Of a DNA stretch of 64,000 nt, positions 36,552 to 50,930 are shown piece by piece. Position numbers and translations under genes: made by a program. Location: NCBI GenBank assembly GCA_907165065.1, contig OU015526.1:67603723-67667722 (forward strand), in the 5' to 3' direction. This DNA is from Caprimulgus europaeus. Its lineage: Eukaryota; Chordata; Aves; Caprimulgiformes; Caprimulgidae. Position 1 is the stretch's first letter, and the number at the start of each line of letters is the position of its first letter. The notes below the pieces were generated by a model. The model made no database searches, had not been told where the DNA came from, and saw nothing but the letters and a program-made list of their open reading frames with translations.

Positions 36552-39500
36552 GTGAGCCTCGCCACCCGGCCCCTGCTCCACGGGCGCACCCCGGGGTCCG
36601 CGCTGGGCAGGCGGGTGGACCCCGTTTTCCCCGGTCTGCTGCCCCACATCCTTGGCATGGGAGCTGGAGGGGGAAGGTGTCCTCACACCTCCTGGCAGGG
36701 AGCAGCGTGGGCTGCAGGCCACCCGTCTCGGGGGCCTTGAAGCACCTCGACATGGTGCCATGGCAAGGGATAGACATGCAGCCAGCAGAGATGCACGCTG
36801 GTGCTCCAGGGGTAAAAAGTTTGGGAGATGGAAAGTTTGGGTCTAGTCGGAGGAATGGATGGGACCCTGAGCCCGCTGTGGGGCACCGATGTTTTCTCGT
36901 GTCCTGAGGATCCTCTGTCAGGTGCCGTGTGGGATCGGTTGTGATTGAGACCTTCGTAAGAGAAGCATAGTGTTTATGGTGCATGCTTATCAGGAGATGC
37001 AATAAAGTAGGGAACACAACGTCCACTGTCTCGCCTGCGGTAGCATAAAAGCTGTGGAATGATGAGGAATGCGAGTATCTGATTTGATGAGAACATGAGA
37101 TATTTTGTCCAGGACTGGGGCTGGAGGAGGGTTCACTCTCCCAGGTGAATGGTCCTGATGGAGTTTGTGCTCATAGTGTCGGCACGTGGGTGCTCGGGTC
37201 CCAACATGTGTTGGTCAGGTAGAACCCATCAGAAATCCAGTTGTCGGAAGCAACCCAGACCTTGGGTTATGCCCACAAAAATTGCTACTTTTGTAACAAT
37301 GTTTGATCTGAAATAATGTTGTTTTAAAAACAGACTACCAGATTTATATTTAGGGACACTGTTTTCTGCCAGGGGTCACTGGTCTCTTATACCAGCAGCC
37401 TATGCCATGGGAGACTAAAATGCCACCTATTGTGAAATCTCAGTTTGGTTTGTGTCCAGTAACTAATCATGCCCAGCTGTTTCACGCCAGTTGAGTTTTA
37501 GCAGAGTTAGGGGTAAATTGAAACACAGAAAGGCTGCAAAACAGGATGTTACTTTAATGACATTTTGAATTTCCACAGTAAACTAGCGTGGATGTGCTGG
37601 AAAAGAATTTGTTGCCTAACTGTAATGCTGTAATAGCTGCTGATGCAAAAGTAGTGCTTTTGGAACCTCTTGTGTGCAGCCTCTTTAAGAGATTAACCAT
37701 TTATTTGGGGAAATTCATGTTTCTTTGGTAGGATTGGTAGAAGGTGGAGGGGGTTTAGTATTTTCCATTGGTTTTGTGAGACAAGCAACTCATAACCTCT
37801 TGAGCTTCTTAAAACTGTGCTTTATAACCTGCAGATGGTTTATACTTCTTGGTACTTCAAGTATCACAGATTATTCACTAAACAGTATAAAGTAGCAGGA
37901 GCTTGGTTTACTTATGCACCCCTAACGTAAACCTCAGGCTATTTCCAAGCTCAAGATGCATCACTTATTCTTGTCTAGTGAGTTTCTCTTAAAACTGCCA
38001 ACATGTTGGATCAGTTAATCATTTGTCTGTTTTTAAAGAATGCACTAAGCTGGTTTCCCACACAAATGGTGTTTTATTAAGAAACAGTGGGAGTGAAAAA
38101 TGTGTCTAACCTTTTAAAAATGTTAGAGCTTTTTGTTTGTTTTAAAGTCTAAAATGAAGTAAGCAGGGAATCTTTCTTACTTACAGCTTTCAAAAATACG
38201 GACACTGTATCACTTACCTTGGGGGCAGCTTCTTTTATGTCATATGACTCCTTACAGTTTATTCTGAGAATCCTTTTTGAGTACTGAATTTATACCCAGC
38301 AGTAGGAAACTTGAAGAAAATAATCTGGACTTGTTGAACACAATCATGAGATTGAAGGGCTTTGCTGATTGATTGTAAGAGGTTGTCTTCGTTTCAAGGA
38401 TGTTTGTTCTGTGAAGTTGGAAAATAGTAGTTGGTCTTACCTTAGGAAAAACCCTGCCCTCTGTGTACAGTCAAAACTAAGGGGAGTTTTAGAGCACAAA
38501 TCTGCTGGAACAGGGGGAAAAATAATTATTCTTAAACAAACATTTTACAAACTAGCAGGGATTGAGAGCTCTATTTATCTTTACTCTTCCTCTCGTACCA
38601 CCGTTACGCTGGGACAAAGTGAATGTCCAAGCTGTGTCAGATTATCTTTCTGACTTGCAGCCCTTGGCACGTGCTTGGTCCCAGCCTAAACGATAGCACC
38701 GGATTCAAGGGAAGAATGAATCAGGTTCTTGGTTTCTGAGTTCAGCAGCATCTGCGATGCTCTGCCCACGCCAAATCCTGGAGTGGGAAGAAGAAAATTC
38801 CATCTTGGAAAATACTTGGGGGGTGGAAGAGGAGGCTGAAATATGACCTAAAAAGCAATTTAAAAGCCCAAAGAAATACGATGTTACTCTCTTCTTTTTT
38901 TTTTTTTTCCTTTTCTCCCACTGATTTTTTTTTTTTAGGTTTCACATAAGCTTAAATAAATTCTTTCTATACAGAGAACAGTATATCCTGTTGTGTAATG
39001 ATGTGGCTCCTGCCCTTACTAAAGAACTATTACTCCTAAGAGAGATATTTTCCTAATGCACATTCTTCTCTTCTGTATGCTTTGCCTTGTTCCTTGTACT
39101 GTCATTTTATCTCTTTGTGCTTCTTTTTCTGCTCCTCTCCCCCCCTACTCTCATTTCTTCATCTCTACTCCTGTGCTTCATTCCCCCTCTTGACCACGTT
39201 ACCGTGCTGCTTCATAGTGCTTTGCCCTTGCCACTTTCTTCCCAGAGCTCTCTCCTGCCAAAAATCTTACCTCACAGCTGTATGTTTAATTATATTTCCT
39301 GTTTTCTGCTACGATGCATGCCAATGAACCTTTGCTAACATGGTGTCTCCTGACTTTAAAATCTATAGGCAGCTGTGACAAGATACCATTCTTGAAGGAG
39401 GGTTGGTAGACCTCCCTCCCTCCCTGCCCCAACACCCCCACCCCCCAATCAAAACCAGGGTGGTATTATGTCAAAACTTGTTGTATAAATCTTAAAATAC

Positions 39501-42500
39501 AACTTCCCAGGATTTATTTATAGTGCAGCAGACAGAACAGACCAAGTGTTTGATTTAAACCAGTTCAGTCACTGTCTCGAAAGCCTTTGCTTTCAGGGAG
39601 CCTGTTCTTAGGTCACTACTTGCACATTCCAAAGAGTGAGGTAGAGCTGCGACATCTGCGTTCACAGGGAGTGCAGAGCTCTGTGGTTCTCACACTAGGA
39701 CACACTTAGTTTTTGCATCATCTGAGACAGCCTTTGCAAACCAGCATCTTTATTTTTTTTGGCTTGAAGTACAGTACAGGAGCCCTGAGTCCAACTTTGT
39801 TTGATTTTTGCCTAAGTACATTTTAACCAGAGAAGGAACAAAAGCATCTAGAATTTTTGTTTCAGATGCTTTTTATTTCTTCTAAATCAACTTTTCTAAT
39901 AGAAAAGTACTTTAATAATATAGAGGATGTTCTTTTTCCTCCAGAAGAATAATCCATGGTGTCGGCTAGGGTTTCTTATTGGCATTTTTTCTTATTCAGA
40001 ACAAATTAACTGTTATTTGGGTTTCAAAAGGCTCTAGCCACTGTGTCTGCATTTAATACCTTAGTATCAATTGGAAGTATTCTTACTACCTGTTGTAGCA
40101 CATATACTAACACTTCCTCTGAGCTCTGAGTAAATGCAGTAAGGGAGCCTTCCAGAAGATGATTCAAGGTGAGAACTTCACTCTCTCCAGCTCTTATTTG
40201 AGGGAACCTGGGCTGACCACTTCTAACTTGGGCATCTGTCAGGTGCTTGGGGCTAGGGAGGGATGTTAACTGCGACTGTACACGTGATTCATAGGTAGGT
40301 AAGAATCACATCTTTAGTGTTCAGCACAGTTTGCAACATTCAGTTTGAATTCTGGGGTGCATCAGAATATCTCACAGAATGGATATGATCATTACATGAA
40401 GTAAATTGCATCCTGAGTATTTTGCAGCAGGAGCATATGTGAGTCAGGCAGTTTTGCATTCTTTGCATTCTGCTTTTCCAGTGCGTGCCATCACAAATTT
40501 CAAGTCACGTGCTGTGTGTATGACAGCTTGCTTTCAATGAGAGGCAGATGCCTCATTTATTGTAATGGCTCCTACACACTGGCAGCAACTGTCAACTGTA
40601 TCTTGAAGACATTAATCTCATACGTGGTCTGAGATGACTCTGACTTCTTCCCTCCCTCTCCGGCCCTTAAGCGCAGCGTGTGCGCGCCAGGTCGCATGAG
40701 GAGGACATGGACATCCCACTGCAAAACCAGGTGTGTCCCTCCACACGTACTGTGAATGTGGCCAGCCTGGATCTGTGTGCATTCAGTTCAATGGCAGTTC
40801 CTTCCCTTGTACTCAGACTTTTGTTCCACGGTCGGTGCCTGGTCTTGCCTTTTACATATCTCGAGGCATGGTGGTAGTAGTTTTGGCTTTGGGCTCCCCT
40901 GTAGATTTGTACTGATGTGCAAATTACATACTGAAGCTGAAGACTTCTCTCTTTACAGACTTAATTCAGTACTATGGCTACATTTCTTCCTTTACTAAAA
41001 CAATTATTTTCCTAAACTCTTGTTGAATTGTCATGAAGAAAATGTGCTCACAGCATTCACAATGAATTTACATATGGATAAGTGTGAATTAATCGAGGGT
41101 TGGAGATTTCAGGCTTCCAGGGCCTGTCATAATTATTTTCTGTTCCAGCCACCCAGGATTCATTCCTAATAGAAACCAGGAACCTCAGTGATGGAGGGAG
41201 ATGGAGATTAGTGCATCTCTAATCCTTATCCAGCATGAAGTTGAGTCATGGCTGGGGTTTGCTGCCATCCTTAGGAACTCAGAGGAGCTCCTGGATCCTG
41301 GATCATGCAGGCCTGGCTTTCAGTAGTTTTTGAAAATCTGAGTTTCAATATTTATCAAAATCAGGGATTTTTAACATTGCTGGAGCCAGCAGTAGTGCCG
41401 ACAGGCTGTCCCGCCACGTTTGCTAGTGAGCCACACTTCTGCCTGCTTGTTCTGCTGTGCTTCAGTGCGAGACTTCTCTGCTGCAGATGTGTTCAGTTGT
41501 GCCAAGTGGCACGGGGACTTTGTGATGTTAGGCTACTGGTTTAGCTTTAACTGAATTAAAAAGGATGAATTTGACCTACAAATACTAGAGCAACAAAATA
41601 ATCTTAGTCTCCAGTTTTACTTGGGACAGCCACTTCAGCACTGGGGCACTGAGTTTTGTCAGTGCCGTCTTCAGATCTCTGCAGTAAGAAGTGACACAGC
41701 AAGAAGAAAATCTTCCTCAGGAACACATCTGTATCAGCATTGGTTGTAACTGCAGCCTGTTAATCTGGGGCACCTCCTTTTGGTATGTGGTATCCTTTTG
41801 TAAAGTGATGGTTTGTTCTAGTCCCATTGGTATTTTGGCTTTAGAATGGTGCATGTTAGCTTGGGTTATTGGAATACTGTGACAGTCTGTGGCTAGTGTG
41901 GGAACTCCATTGTAGGTCACCAATTCATGCAGATACATTTCTGTGCCTCATGGCACATCACAGAGCACAGGAAAACTTTTGGCAAAAGGGGAGAGAAAGC
42001 TGCAGTTAGTTCAGTGTTGGTACTTTAAAAGTCTCTTTTCCTCGTGAGAGAAGAGGATGCTTTCTACATTTCTCATGTAAGCAAAGGACTAAAAGAACCC
42101 ATTATTTTGCTGCACTTGTTTGATGGAGCTCATAGTGCATTGTCATGTGAGATGACTGAGTTTCAAGTGACCTCTGTCTCCTTACACTACGAACCAGACT
42201 GATGCAGAATTAGACCTTTATGAAGGGAGAGCCCCAAAACTTCTCCACTTCCCAATAACTTGTGCATAGCTAACCTGCACAGAAGCAGCAGTCATTTCAA
42301 GACAAGCCCCACTTCTGCCCTTTCAGTTGCATTTGAGTACTAGTGACATGATGACTTCTCTGGTACAGAAAGGAATGAACAATACAATCATTGACTCATA
42401 GGAATCAGACATGGAAAAGACCGAGTGGTCCAGGTAATCTGTCACCTTACTCATGCAGGACTGCTTCCTACACCGTTAGCATCTACTACCATCACAGTGT

Positions 42501-45500
42501 GTTTTGCTTGGCATCTTGCAGAGGGGAGAGTCTTGGTGGTGCTTCAGGACCAAATGCAGTCTATTTAAGTAGCAGAATGGTGCTGAGGCAAGAGATCTAA
42601 AATGTAGGAAATATTAAATAGAAGTACTATATCTTGCAATAATAGTTATTTCTCAGAACTTCCCCTAAATCATCTTGGCAGAGGCATGACTGATAAAGGA
42701 TAAGGTTTAAAACCAACTCTATCCATTGTACCAAACAGTTTAGGGGAGTATATGGCAATTGCAAGAAGAAAGAGGAGACAAAATACTTTATACCTGGATA
42801 TGTCCAAACAGGCTTACTCTGCTGTGTCTTGATTCCATAGTGGGATATGACCCAGGACTTCATTAGCACCCAGCTCTCTCCTCATTTCACTCCATAGTAT
42901 TTTGGTTTCTCTGGAAGAGAAATTTGAATGGATAGGCCACGTGTCAGCCACTGCACAGTTTGACCAGGTACTGAATCTGGGTGAGCTGGGGTCAAGGACC
43001 CCCCAGGGTTCCCTGATGGGTCAGGAGTGCATCTAGATGTCATATCTCGGAAGGTAATTCTATTAAGAACTACAGTTTCTGTTACCCAGAGGAGAAAACC
43101 CAGATCACTTAGGTGAAACTTTAACTTTTAAAATTTACTGTATTGCATCTGCCAGCTTTATATCTACTGTCTGACCCACTGCCCACATTAGTGGATGCCA
43201 AGCTTTATAAACCTACAAGTTTGCTAATGAATTTGCTATGAATTGAATAATAGGCTCCACTGTCCTGTCTTCAGTACTTTTTGTGGATCCCTTAGAAGTA
43301 ATCTTCCATCCAGGACAGGGTGAAAATTACTGATTTAGGTGAGTTTACCACCCTGGTGGAAACAAGGGGTTTTTAGTTAAAAAATGGATGACTAAGAACA
43401 CCTGTTCTTTCACCAGTTCTGGTAGATGGAGAAAGGTTGTAAAGATTGGTTTGCTTATGAAACAATAGTAGTATGCAGCTGTGTTTTACAAGAGAGCCTT
43501 AACAGGGGTTTTAGTGGGGTTTTTTTGTCCCCTCTTCAATGAATTTTTGGGTCAAACTTTAGAAAATTGAGCTGAGGAGAACTGAAGGAGATGACAAAGA
43601 GATTAATCTGTTTGTTTTATTGCTATTCTACACTGAAGTATGAAAAGCTAGCATATTTGATTTTTTGCTACTTAAAGATATAATAGCTTTTTCAAATAAT
43701 TGTTCATTTCTTTTCCCTCTCAAGAGTGACTTATAAATAACATTAATAACATGAAGTGCCTGTTTGTTAGTTTCTGACAATATAATCATAGTGATATTCA
43801 ATTATACTGCTAGACCTAAAGGTCTGTCAGAGTTTTGATCTCAAATTTGATGTGTTTAACTGTGTTTATGTATGTAATATTCCCTGCTGTAAATTGGAAA
43901 GGAAGCCCATTTACTTTAACCTTATATTCACTTTGAGACAAAATTAGAGGGGGAAAAAAAAATGTTTATCTTTTTAGTTCCCAAAACACACCAATGTAAA
44001 TTCTGGCCATGTAACTCCATAGGGTCCTGGTTTGAGTATATCCTGTATTCTCCTTAAACACTGAGAGCAGCATTACATCTGCATAAGAATGTAGTTCCTC
44101 CAGGGATACATGGAAGAGGGTGAGTTGGCAAGTGCTGCCTTGTGCTACACACTTAATGAGACATAGCTTTTTAAAATTAATTTCTATTCCATAGTGTCTT
44201 CAAGCCTTTATCATGAGAGAGGACCCCGGCACTGGGGTGCTCTATAACAAAGTAGTTTTCTCTATATGTTCTACCAAGACAGCCCCCTATTACTGACATA
44301 GTTGTCTATGAACCATCATCATTTGTGCCTGAACATTGGCTTCATTATATAGGATATTATTCTTCATAATTTGTTCTGTACCTTGGGCTTCCTCCCTTTT
44401 GATTTGCCTCTTAACTGTTCAAATCTCTCCTGACAAGGCATCTCTTTTTTGCAAGTCATTGTAAGAATTTCTCATCACATAATATATGTGTTTTGCATCA
44501 CATTCATCTCTGGCTTCCAGCTTTATAAATCACACATCATTAAACTGTGCTCTTCTATTTATTGCTTGATCTTGCAGTCCTTGTCAAAAATTCATTGTTA
44601 GCACAGTCACTGTTATATTGTGTTGAATGTGTCTGACACCACACAGCAGCACTAAGAATGGACTCAAGAGCCCAGTAAGTAGATTCCTCTGTAGTTAACA
44701 TATATGTCTAATCCTAAGATGACTGTAAAATGTGTCAACATCAGTTGAATATGTGGTGTGGGTTGGCTGGGTTCAGACCCAGTGCCATAAGCTGTACAGT
44801 TTTATTATTTTGCTTGAATAGATCTGTGGAGCACTTGAGAAGCTTTTGCATCTGCTTGTTACTGTCATACTAGAAGAGCAGTTCCAGTTCCTCATGATCA
44901 AAGCTCTGGGTGTCTAGCAACTTTCACTATAAAAGATTTCTTGGATTTTCCAATTATGCAGGAGTTTTGTATCAGTCTCTGATAAAGATCTTTCTGTTTT
45001 TACATCCTGTGATGCTAGCTAAAATGATAGTATTCTTTTTTCCTTTTCCATTTCAGTATCTTCTGTTAGAAGACACAAATACATTTCTGCTTTTCCTTTG
45101 CCCTTTCAGAAGCCTCTGTATGAGAGAACCTTAAATCTTTGGTCATATATCTGGGACTGTCTGTGTTTGAACTAAAAAAAAAATCATCTTTAAAACAGAA
45201 GAGTCTAATGCTGCAATCTCATTCATGATTGCTTCTTATATGTTTACAGACTATGCTTTCCCCTCTTGTGCCTTTTAAAACTTTTATTACACTCACTGTC
45301 TCCTAGTTTTACCTGCCAATATCAAGTTCCCTGAGTGAGACAACTTTCACAAGATTGTGTAATCTCTGTGCCTGGTCTCTTATTGCTCTTTGTATGCCCA
45401 CGTGTGTTTGAAGTTGGCCATGAAAGTCATACCTTTACTAAATACAATATCAAGACTTTTCATGCTGGAAAACGAGGAGCTGTCTGAGTAAAATCCATTA

Positions 45501-47504
45501 TGTCTTGTTAGAATATTGCCTTTGATGTCTTCCTCTTGTCTTAGTTTTCCTTTAATCCTCTATCCTCTTCATTTTCTACTTAGTTTTTTTCTCTCTTCTT
45601 TTGGGGAGTGGGTATAGTTTCTTTACTTTCCACACTTTCAATAAATCTTTCCTTTTGACTTTTCACCCATTTTTTTTTTTGTTGTCCTCACTTCTTTTTT
45701 TGTGCTCTGCACCCATTTTTCATCTCTTCTAGTGGCTTTTTTTCCCCCTTTCTCCCTTACCAGGTTGTCAACAATAGCCAAAGGCTATTGCTTTATATCC
45801 AAAGAAAGGGGAACAGAGCAGGATTTTGCTCTTTTGGTTGCTTTTCCTTTGCAGCTGACTCTAGGTTCAAAGAGCATCTGCTGCTCAGGGTTGGCGTGGA
45901 GGAGTGGGACACCAGCAATGGGGAAGTGTGGCAGTGCCATTTATGAACACAAGACTGCCAGTCAGACATAGCACATTTGCTGTGCTTTGAAGGGCTTTCT
46001 GCTCAACACTCCTAAGTCTTTTTGTGAATTCTTAAAAGACTAAATTATGGCCCCTCTGTGTCAAGAGGCAGATCCTGCTTTTTCATACTTTTGCAGAAGA
46101 TTAAGTTTCTCCTTAGAAAAACTGACCAGGAATTTTTCCCATCCAAAACTGTTTTTCTTTAGTAGTTAAATGGATTTTCAAGAAAAAACTGTTTTGGAAA
46201 GTTTTTTGCTCTCCAGAAAAGATCTTACAGTTCTGAGTTTGAAAGCAGAATTTCTATTAGTAAATATTTAATGTCTTAGAAATTCAGGTTCAGAACAGTT
46301 TGGTTTGCCTTTCCTTTTTTGATGATACACTCCATTTTAATCAGCTTCTACTGGCTTTAGGCATAGTTCCACCCCAGAGCATAGACTGACTTCTTCCCAG
46401 CTCAAATGTTATACTTCTCCAGGAATCAATGCATGCATTTGATTACAAGTAGTATTTAAAGAAATTGAACTCAGGTTTGCAATGCTGAATGTCTTCCCTG
46501 TGATGATGTGCCAACAGCTTTCTCTCTTGCCATAGTGCAGTCCCTAAGCTACAAGATCTTTGGCCCCTGCTGTGTGTGTACATATCCTTACCAGCAGGCT
46601 AGACGTGGCTTTAGCACTGGGTCTAGACACACATGGGAATGGTATTTGGTATGAAATGAAGATTGCCCTCATAGACAAAGACATAACAAGGATCAGTAGA
46701 TGTCAGTGGAAGCGAGACAAATTCAGGCATCTAGTAAGATGCAATTTCCTAAATGGTTGCTCATAACTTAATGTTATTTAAATGGGCTTGGATAGCTCTC
46801 TAAAGGTCACATCCTGGAAAAATTACCCCATTCTCTGTAGTAGTGTGTGTACAAGGAAGGTTAAAGAAGGTGATCATGGTAGTTCTTTATGGTTTTAGGG
46901 ACTGTACCTCTCTGGAGCGACCACCCAGCTCTTTTCAACACTTGGAGACTCAAAACAGCTCTGGCAGAAGCTCTGCGCAGCGGGCAGAGGTAAACCCTGT
47001 GGCCTCAAGCATCAGCTTTTCAAGATGAGATCTCAGTGTAGCATGTCCTTTATCACCTGGAAAGAACTTAGCTGGGTGACAGTGATGAACCAATATCAGC
47101 TCATTATTTCTTTATGGCTGTTGCTTTTAGAAGAGGAAGCTGCGAGAAAACGCACTTGCAAGAAAAAAAAATAGTCTAAGTGACTTCTATTTTTTGTGTC
47201 TGAAGAGAGCCAACAAATGCTGAGAGCTGCCTGTAGGCCTCCACAAAACAAGCATTTGCTGGAACATCTGTCTCACATCATAGAAGTTGAAAGCCTTTCT
47301 CTTCCAAAACTTGTATTTAAATGTTGAATGGCAGCACAAGGGAATATCTTGATTGCATGCAACCCAGAGCAGCAAAGGTATCACAGATGGGGATGAAGTA
47401 CTTCAAAAGCCAATAGTATCATCATTCTCTTTGCCAGAGAAACACCTAAAATAGCCATTAGGTGAAAGTCATGTGAATGAATCTGAATCCTGGAGAGGTG
47501 AATT
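36552..47504 (+). other. RNF150: RNF150 intron 1, proximal part
   Basis: Begins with the donor GTGAGC at 36552. Open reading continues for about 350 bases past the donor, but this is intron read-through inside the GC-rich island and does not resemble the protein. Beyond 36620 the sequence is AT-rich and unusually free of transposons for almost 11 kb. There are pyrimidine-rich runs near 38890-38910 and 39120-39200 and a CCTCCCTCCCTCCC run at about 39412-39425. No second RNF150 exon is found. Confidence 0.75.
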
Positions 47505-47928
47505 CACAGAATCACAGAATGGCAGAGGTTCGAAGGGACCTCAGGAGATCATCCAGTCCAACCCCCCTGCCAAAGCAGGTTCCCTACACCAGGTTGCACA
47601 GGAAAGCGCCCAGGTGGGTTCTGAACATCTCCAGAAAAGGAGACTCCACAGCCTCTCTGGGCAGCCTGTCCCAGGGCTCTGGCACCCTCACAGCAAAGAA
47701 GTTTTTCCTTAGGTTTGTGTGGAACTGTTGGTGTTCCAGTTTGTGCCCATTGCTCCCTGTCCTGTCACTGGGTACTACTGAACAAAGCCCGGCCCCATCC
47801 ATTTGGCCCCCACACTTCAGGTGTTTATAGACATTGATCAGATCCCCTCTCAGTCTGCTCTTCTCCAGGCTGAAGAGTCCCAGCTCTCTCAGCCTCTCCT
47901 CATATGGGAGATGCTCCAGGCAATTCAT
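47505..47928 (-). mobile_element. CR1 LINE 3' fragment, antisense, ORF end still open
   Basis: Starts CACAGAATCACAGAATGGCA and GATCATCCAGTCCAACCCCC. The minus-strand frame 47928-47584 is open for 114 codons. It is a complete C-terminal piece of the CR1 reverse-transcriptase ORF ([54 protein letters not shown]). It ends in a stop just before the 3' UTR. The intact frame and well preserved 3' end suggest a relatively young copy, of a subfamily close to the one at 19289. The element is truncated and cannot move. Confidence 0.93.
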
Positions 47929-50911
47929 ATTGATGGAAAATAATAGGCATAGAAGTAGCTTGTGTCCCCTGTGGCATCACCATCAGGGAGACAGTCTTCC
48001 TCTCAGAGACTGTGGAAGTTATTTGACTAATCATGGATCCTAATCCCCATTTCAGTTCTGTACTGACTCCCATGTGTCAGTGGTACCCACTGTCATGGTC
48101 TTTGAAATTTCCCTGTTTGCTGCCTGGTTGCTGTTTGTTCCAGTCCTTCCTTGCTACCTTTACAGGTGGCAGGCACATTCCCTGAGATGATGAGGATCTT
48201 GGACACCTTGTGCTCGGCTTTAAGCTTGTACATTTTCTAGTTGCCTTTAGCAGTTTTGCATGTTGCTTGGTGTTTGAGTATGGGGGGTTGGGTTGTGTTG
48301 CTCACAGAATATTGCCCAACTGGATCCATGGGTGAGTTAGAGAAAGCTACCAAACAGCTTAGCTGCATGGGAAAGTAATGAGCAGTCTAAGGCAGTCTGG
48401 ATCCTCTAGTGGATATTGATTTTTCAGAGAACTCCTTTGTCCTTTTCACTCCCCTGGCCTGCTAACCCCTGCTTAAGAAACCACATAGGAAAATTTCTTT
48501 TTTCTATGGTGTTTCTTTTTCCTCTAGAGACATTTTCTTTTATCTGTCTGAGTCCCAGACAATCTTTTTTTTTGGTCTTTTTTTTTTATTCTAGTCTACT
48601 GACCAGAACTTCTTGAGATGCAATTTATAAGAGTCCATAGCCTATTTTTAAGGGAAAAATATGACTGAATAACTATTTTTTCTGAATTTTTAATTTCTAA
48701 TGGTTGATAGTTCAAGGAAATTTTTGGTAACAGAGAATTGATATTATCTGGTTTCTAAATATGCATGACCTATCACTTATTTCTCCAGTAATTAAGGGCT
48801 TAATTTTCATTAATTTATATAACCATCTTTCTGCTATTAGACTTATGAAAAATAACAAAGCAAGCACTGAATTTTTAGTATAGAATATCTTCTATTGATT
48901 AGCTTTTATATTTGATGTGTGAAATCTGTTCTTAGTTCTCAACCAGTACTCTGTTGACTCAGCACAATCTTTTCTGGTCAATTTATTTTGTGTCCATAGA
49001 CCAGAAATACTTTTCGCCAACGCAAAGATAACTCTCCTAGTTTTATCACCAAGCTGATAAAGTCTTTGGCTCTGACTAGCCAAATCTGTTGCGGATTAGC
49101 CTGCAGAACAGGAGCTATTGTGCTTAGGTAAAGCAATAGACTGGTACCAATGATAGCAGGAAGGCAGGTAAAGCTTTGTCTTACCTAGACCACTATGACA
49201 ACTCCTAAAATCTCTTACTTGCAGGTGAGACCGATACTTAAAAATCACTTCTCAGTTTACTAAGGTAGTGATTTTGCTGTCATAAAACTCACTGGTAGGT
49301 ATTTTGTAATTTAGGTTAGACATTATTTCTAATGTCTATATTACATTAAGGAAATTGGGAGAATGCTTCCTGTCCCGGTTTTGGATGCTGTTTGCACAAA
49401 TGGTTATAGTTAAGGTCATGTTTAGTTCTTGCTAAGAACGTGCCAGGAGATGAGCACCTTGACTAAATGTGATTGAAAGTGTAGCCCAGAGGTTTATTAC
49501 CAAGAGTGTTGCTGTGGTAATCTTGCAGGATCTTATGCCCTCCTGTAGCTCTGTGAATAGTCAGGGCCCTTACAATAAGCTGGTTTTATTTGTATTTGTA
49601 AATATAAGACATATACTTTATGTATATCATAAAACAGGTGCTTTGTAAGTATCTATTAAAAGAGATGCTTTAATTACTTTACATTTTTCCACATAGATTG
49701 GCTTCTGCTTTCTGGGTTGTCAGCCAGGTCTGCATCACAGTAAGAAACAAAGGTGCCTCTATAAACTTCAGTGAACACTGTTCCTCTTCCATCTGAAGAA
49801 GAGTTGACCACCCAAGCCCTTTAAAACCCAGACGCTGTCTCTTCTGAACTGTACTTTATTTGATGTCTGTTACCAGTGCATGCAGAGGAACAATCATAGC
49901 TGTGAGAAGTGTGGACAGCTGGTTAGTTATCTGCAGATGTCTTAGAGATTTATATCAGCCAGTACTTGCTAGCTGAGCTAGAGGAGTTCTTGTAAATTTA
50001 GAATAGGCACAGAGCATTTCTTGCTAATCAGGGAGTTGCCTAATTTGGAAATACATATATATCTAAGGCACATCAGATACACAGCAGCTCCATACCTACA
50101 CCCATTCCAGTAATTACAGTAATGTTTTGCAAATTTAGTTCCAGTAGATAAAATTTTGAATCATCCATCCCTTGTGGCCTTATCACTCTGCCAGCTTCAT
50201 TTTGCTTTGAGAGCTCAGGAGAGGTTTCCTTCATGATCCTGATGGTATGTATCCATTTTGAACAGAACTTTTGGCCACTTGGACAGTTGTTTGGGGGTAC
50301 CTTGAGAGAATGGGAGACTGTAACCAAGGAGGAAGGAAGTGTAAAATTAACAGATACTCCTCCATTAGACATTCCTAACAAGTTAACTGCCATACTTTGT
50401 TAAAGACATCTGCCTGGAAATGTGTTAAATACAATACTTATTTTTAATAACCTTTAAGTATGCAAGCGTGCCTCATGACAACTGTGTTAGAATCACAGTA
50501 AGACTTGCCAGATCAGGCAAACATTAATGTGTAATATGCAAATACTAATGAATACCTGAGGTGACCAGTAGTGTCTTCAGTGCTCTGCAAATCTGTATTT
50601 ATCAGCACAAGCCTCAGAGATCCTCCATAATCTCAATGTGAATGGACATCAGTGGGAGTGGAGGTGATTAGTATCCATTTGTGGGTGCTATGCTTTTCAC
50701 AGGCCCAGGCCTTAGTTTGCATTCTCCTGTGTCTCCTTGTTTAGTAAAACAGAGTTGGAATCCATCCATCAGAGAATTATCAATTTGATTAATTTGAAAT
50801 AAAACTGATGTTCATGCTGCTATCCAACAGTTGTCTCCACCTGGTGGCAAGAGTTTCGGGATCTGAGAGAGCATTAGGTCTTTATTCAAGTTCACAATAT
50901 CCAGTCAGCTA

Positions 50912-50930
50912 CCAAAAAAAAAAAAAAAAA
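50912..50930. repeat. Poly-A tract
   Basis: An uninterrupted run of about 19 A, followed by G. I see no retroposed gene before it, so it is a simple homopolymer and likely to vary in length between individuals. Confidence 0.85.

Larger units (their letters stand above)
35395..36620 (+). promoter_or_regulatory. RNF150: CpG island: RNF150 promoter, leader and exon 1
   Basis: About 1.2 kb of very high GC content with dense CG dinucleotides, starting sharply near 35395 and fading in the first intron near 36600. It includes several GC boxes (GGGGCGG near 35662 and 35854) typical of Sp1-type, TATA-less promoters. It covers the whole first coding exon of RNF150. The transcription start cannot be placed from sequence alone. 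A short uORF at 35896-35904 suggests that at least part of the island may be leader. Confidence 0.85.

Noticed and set aside
36552-36907. Continuation of the RNF150 open frame for about 119 codons past the donor
   Set aside because: The donor CAG|GTGAGC lies exactly where the conserved MPHAG should splice, and the translated extension has no likeness to the PA domain that must follow.
50912-50930. Poly-A run considered as the tail of a retroposed gene or SINE
   Set aside because: The sequence before it has no gene or SINE features and no target duplication was seen.
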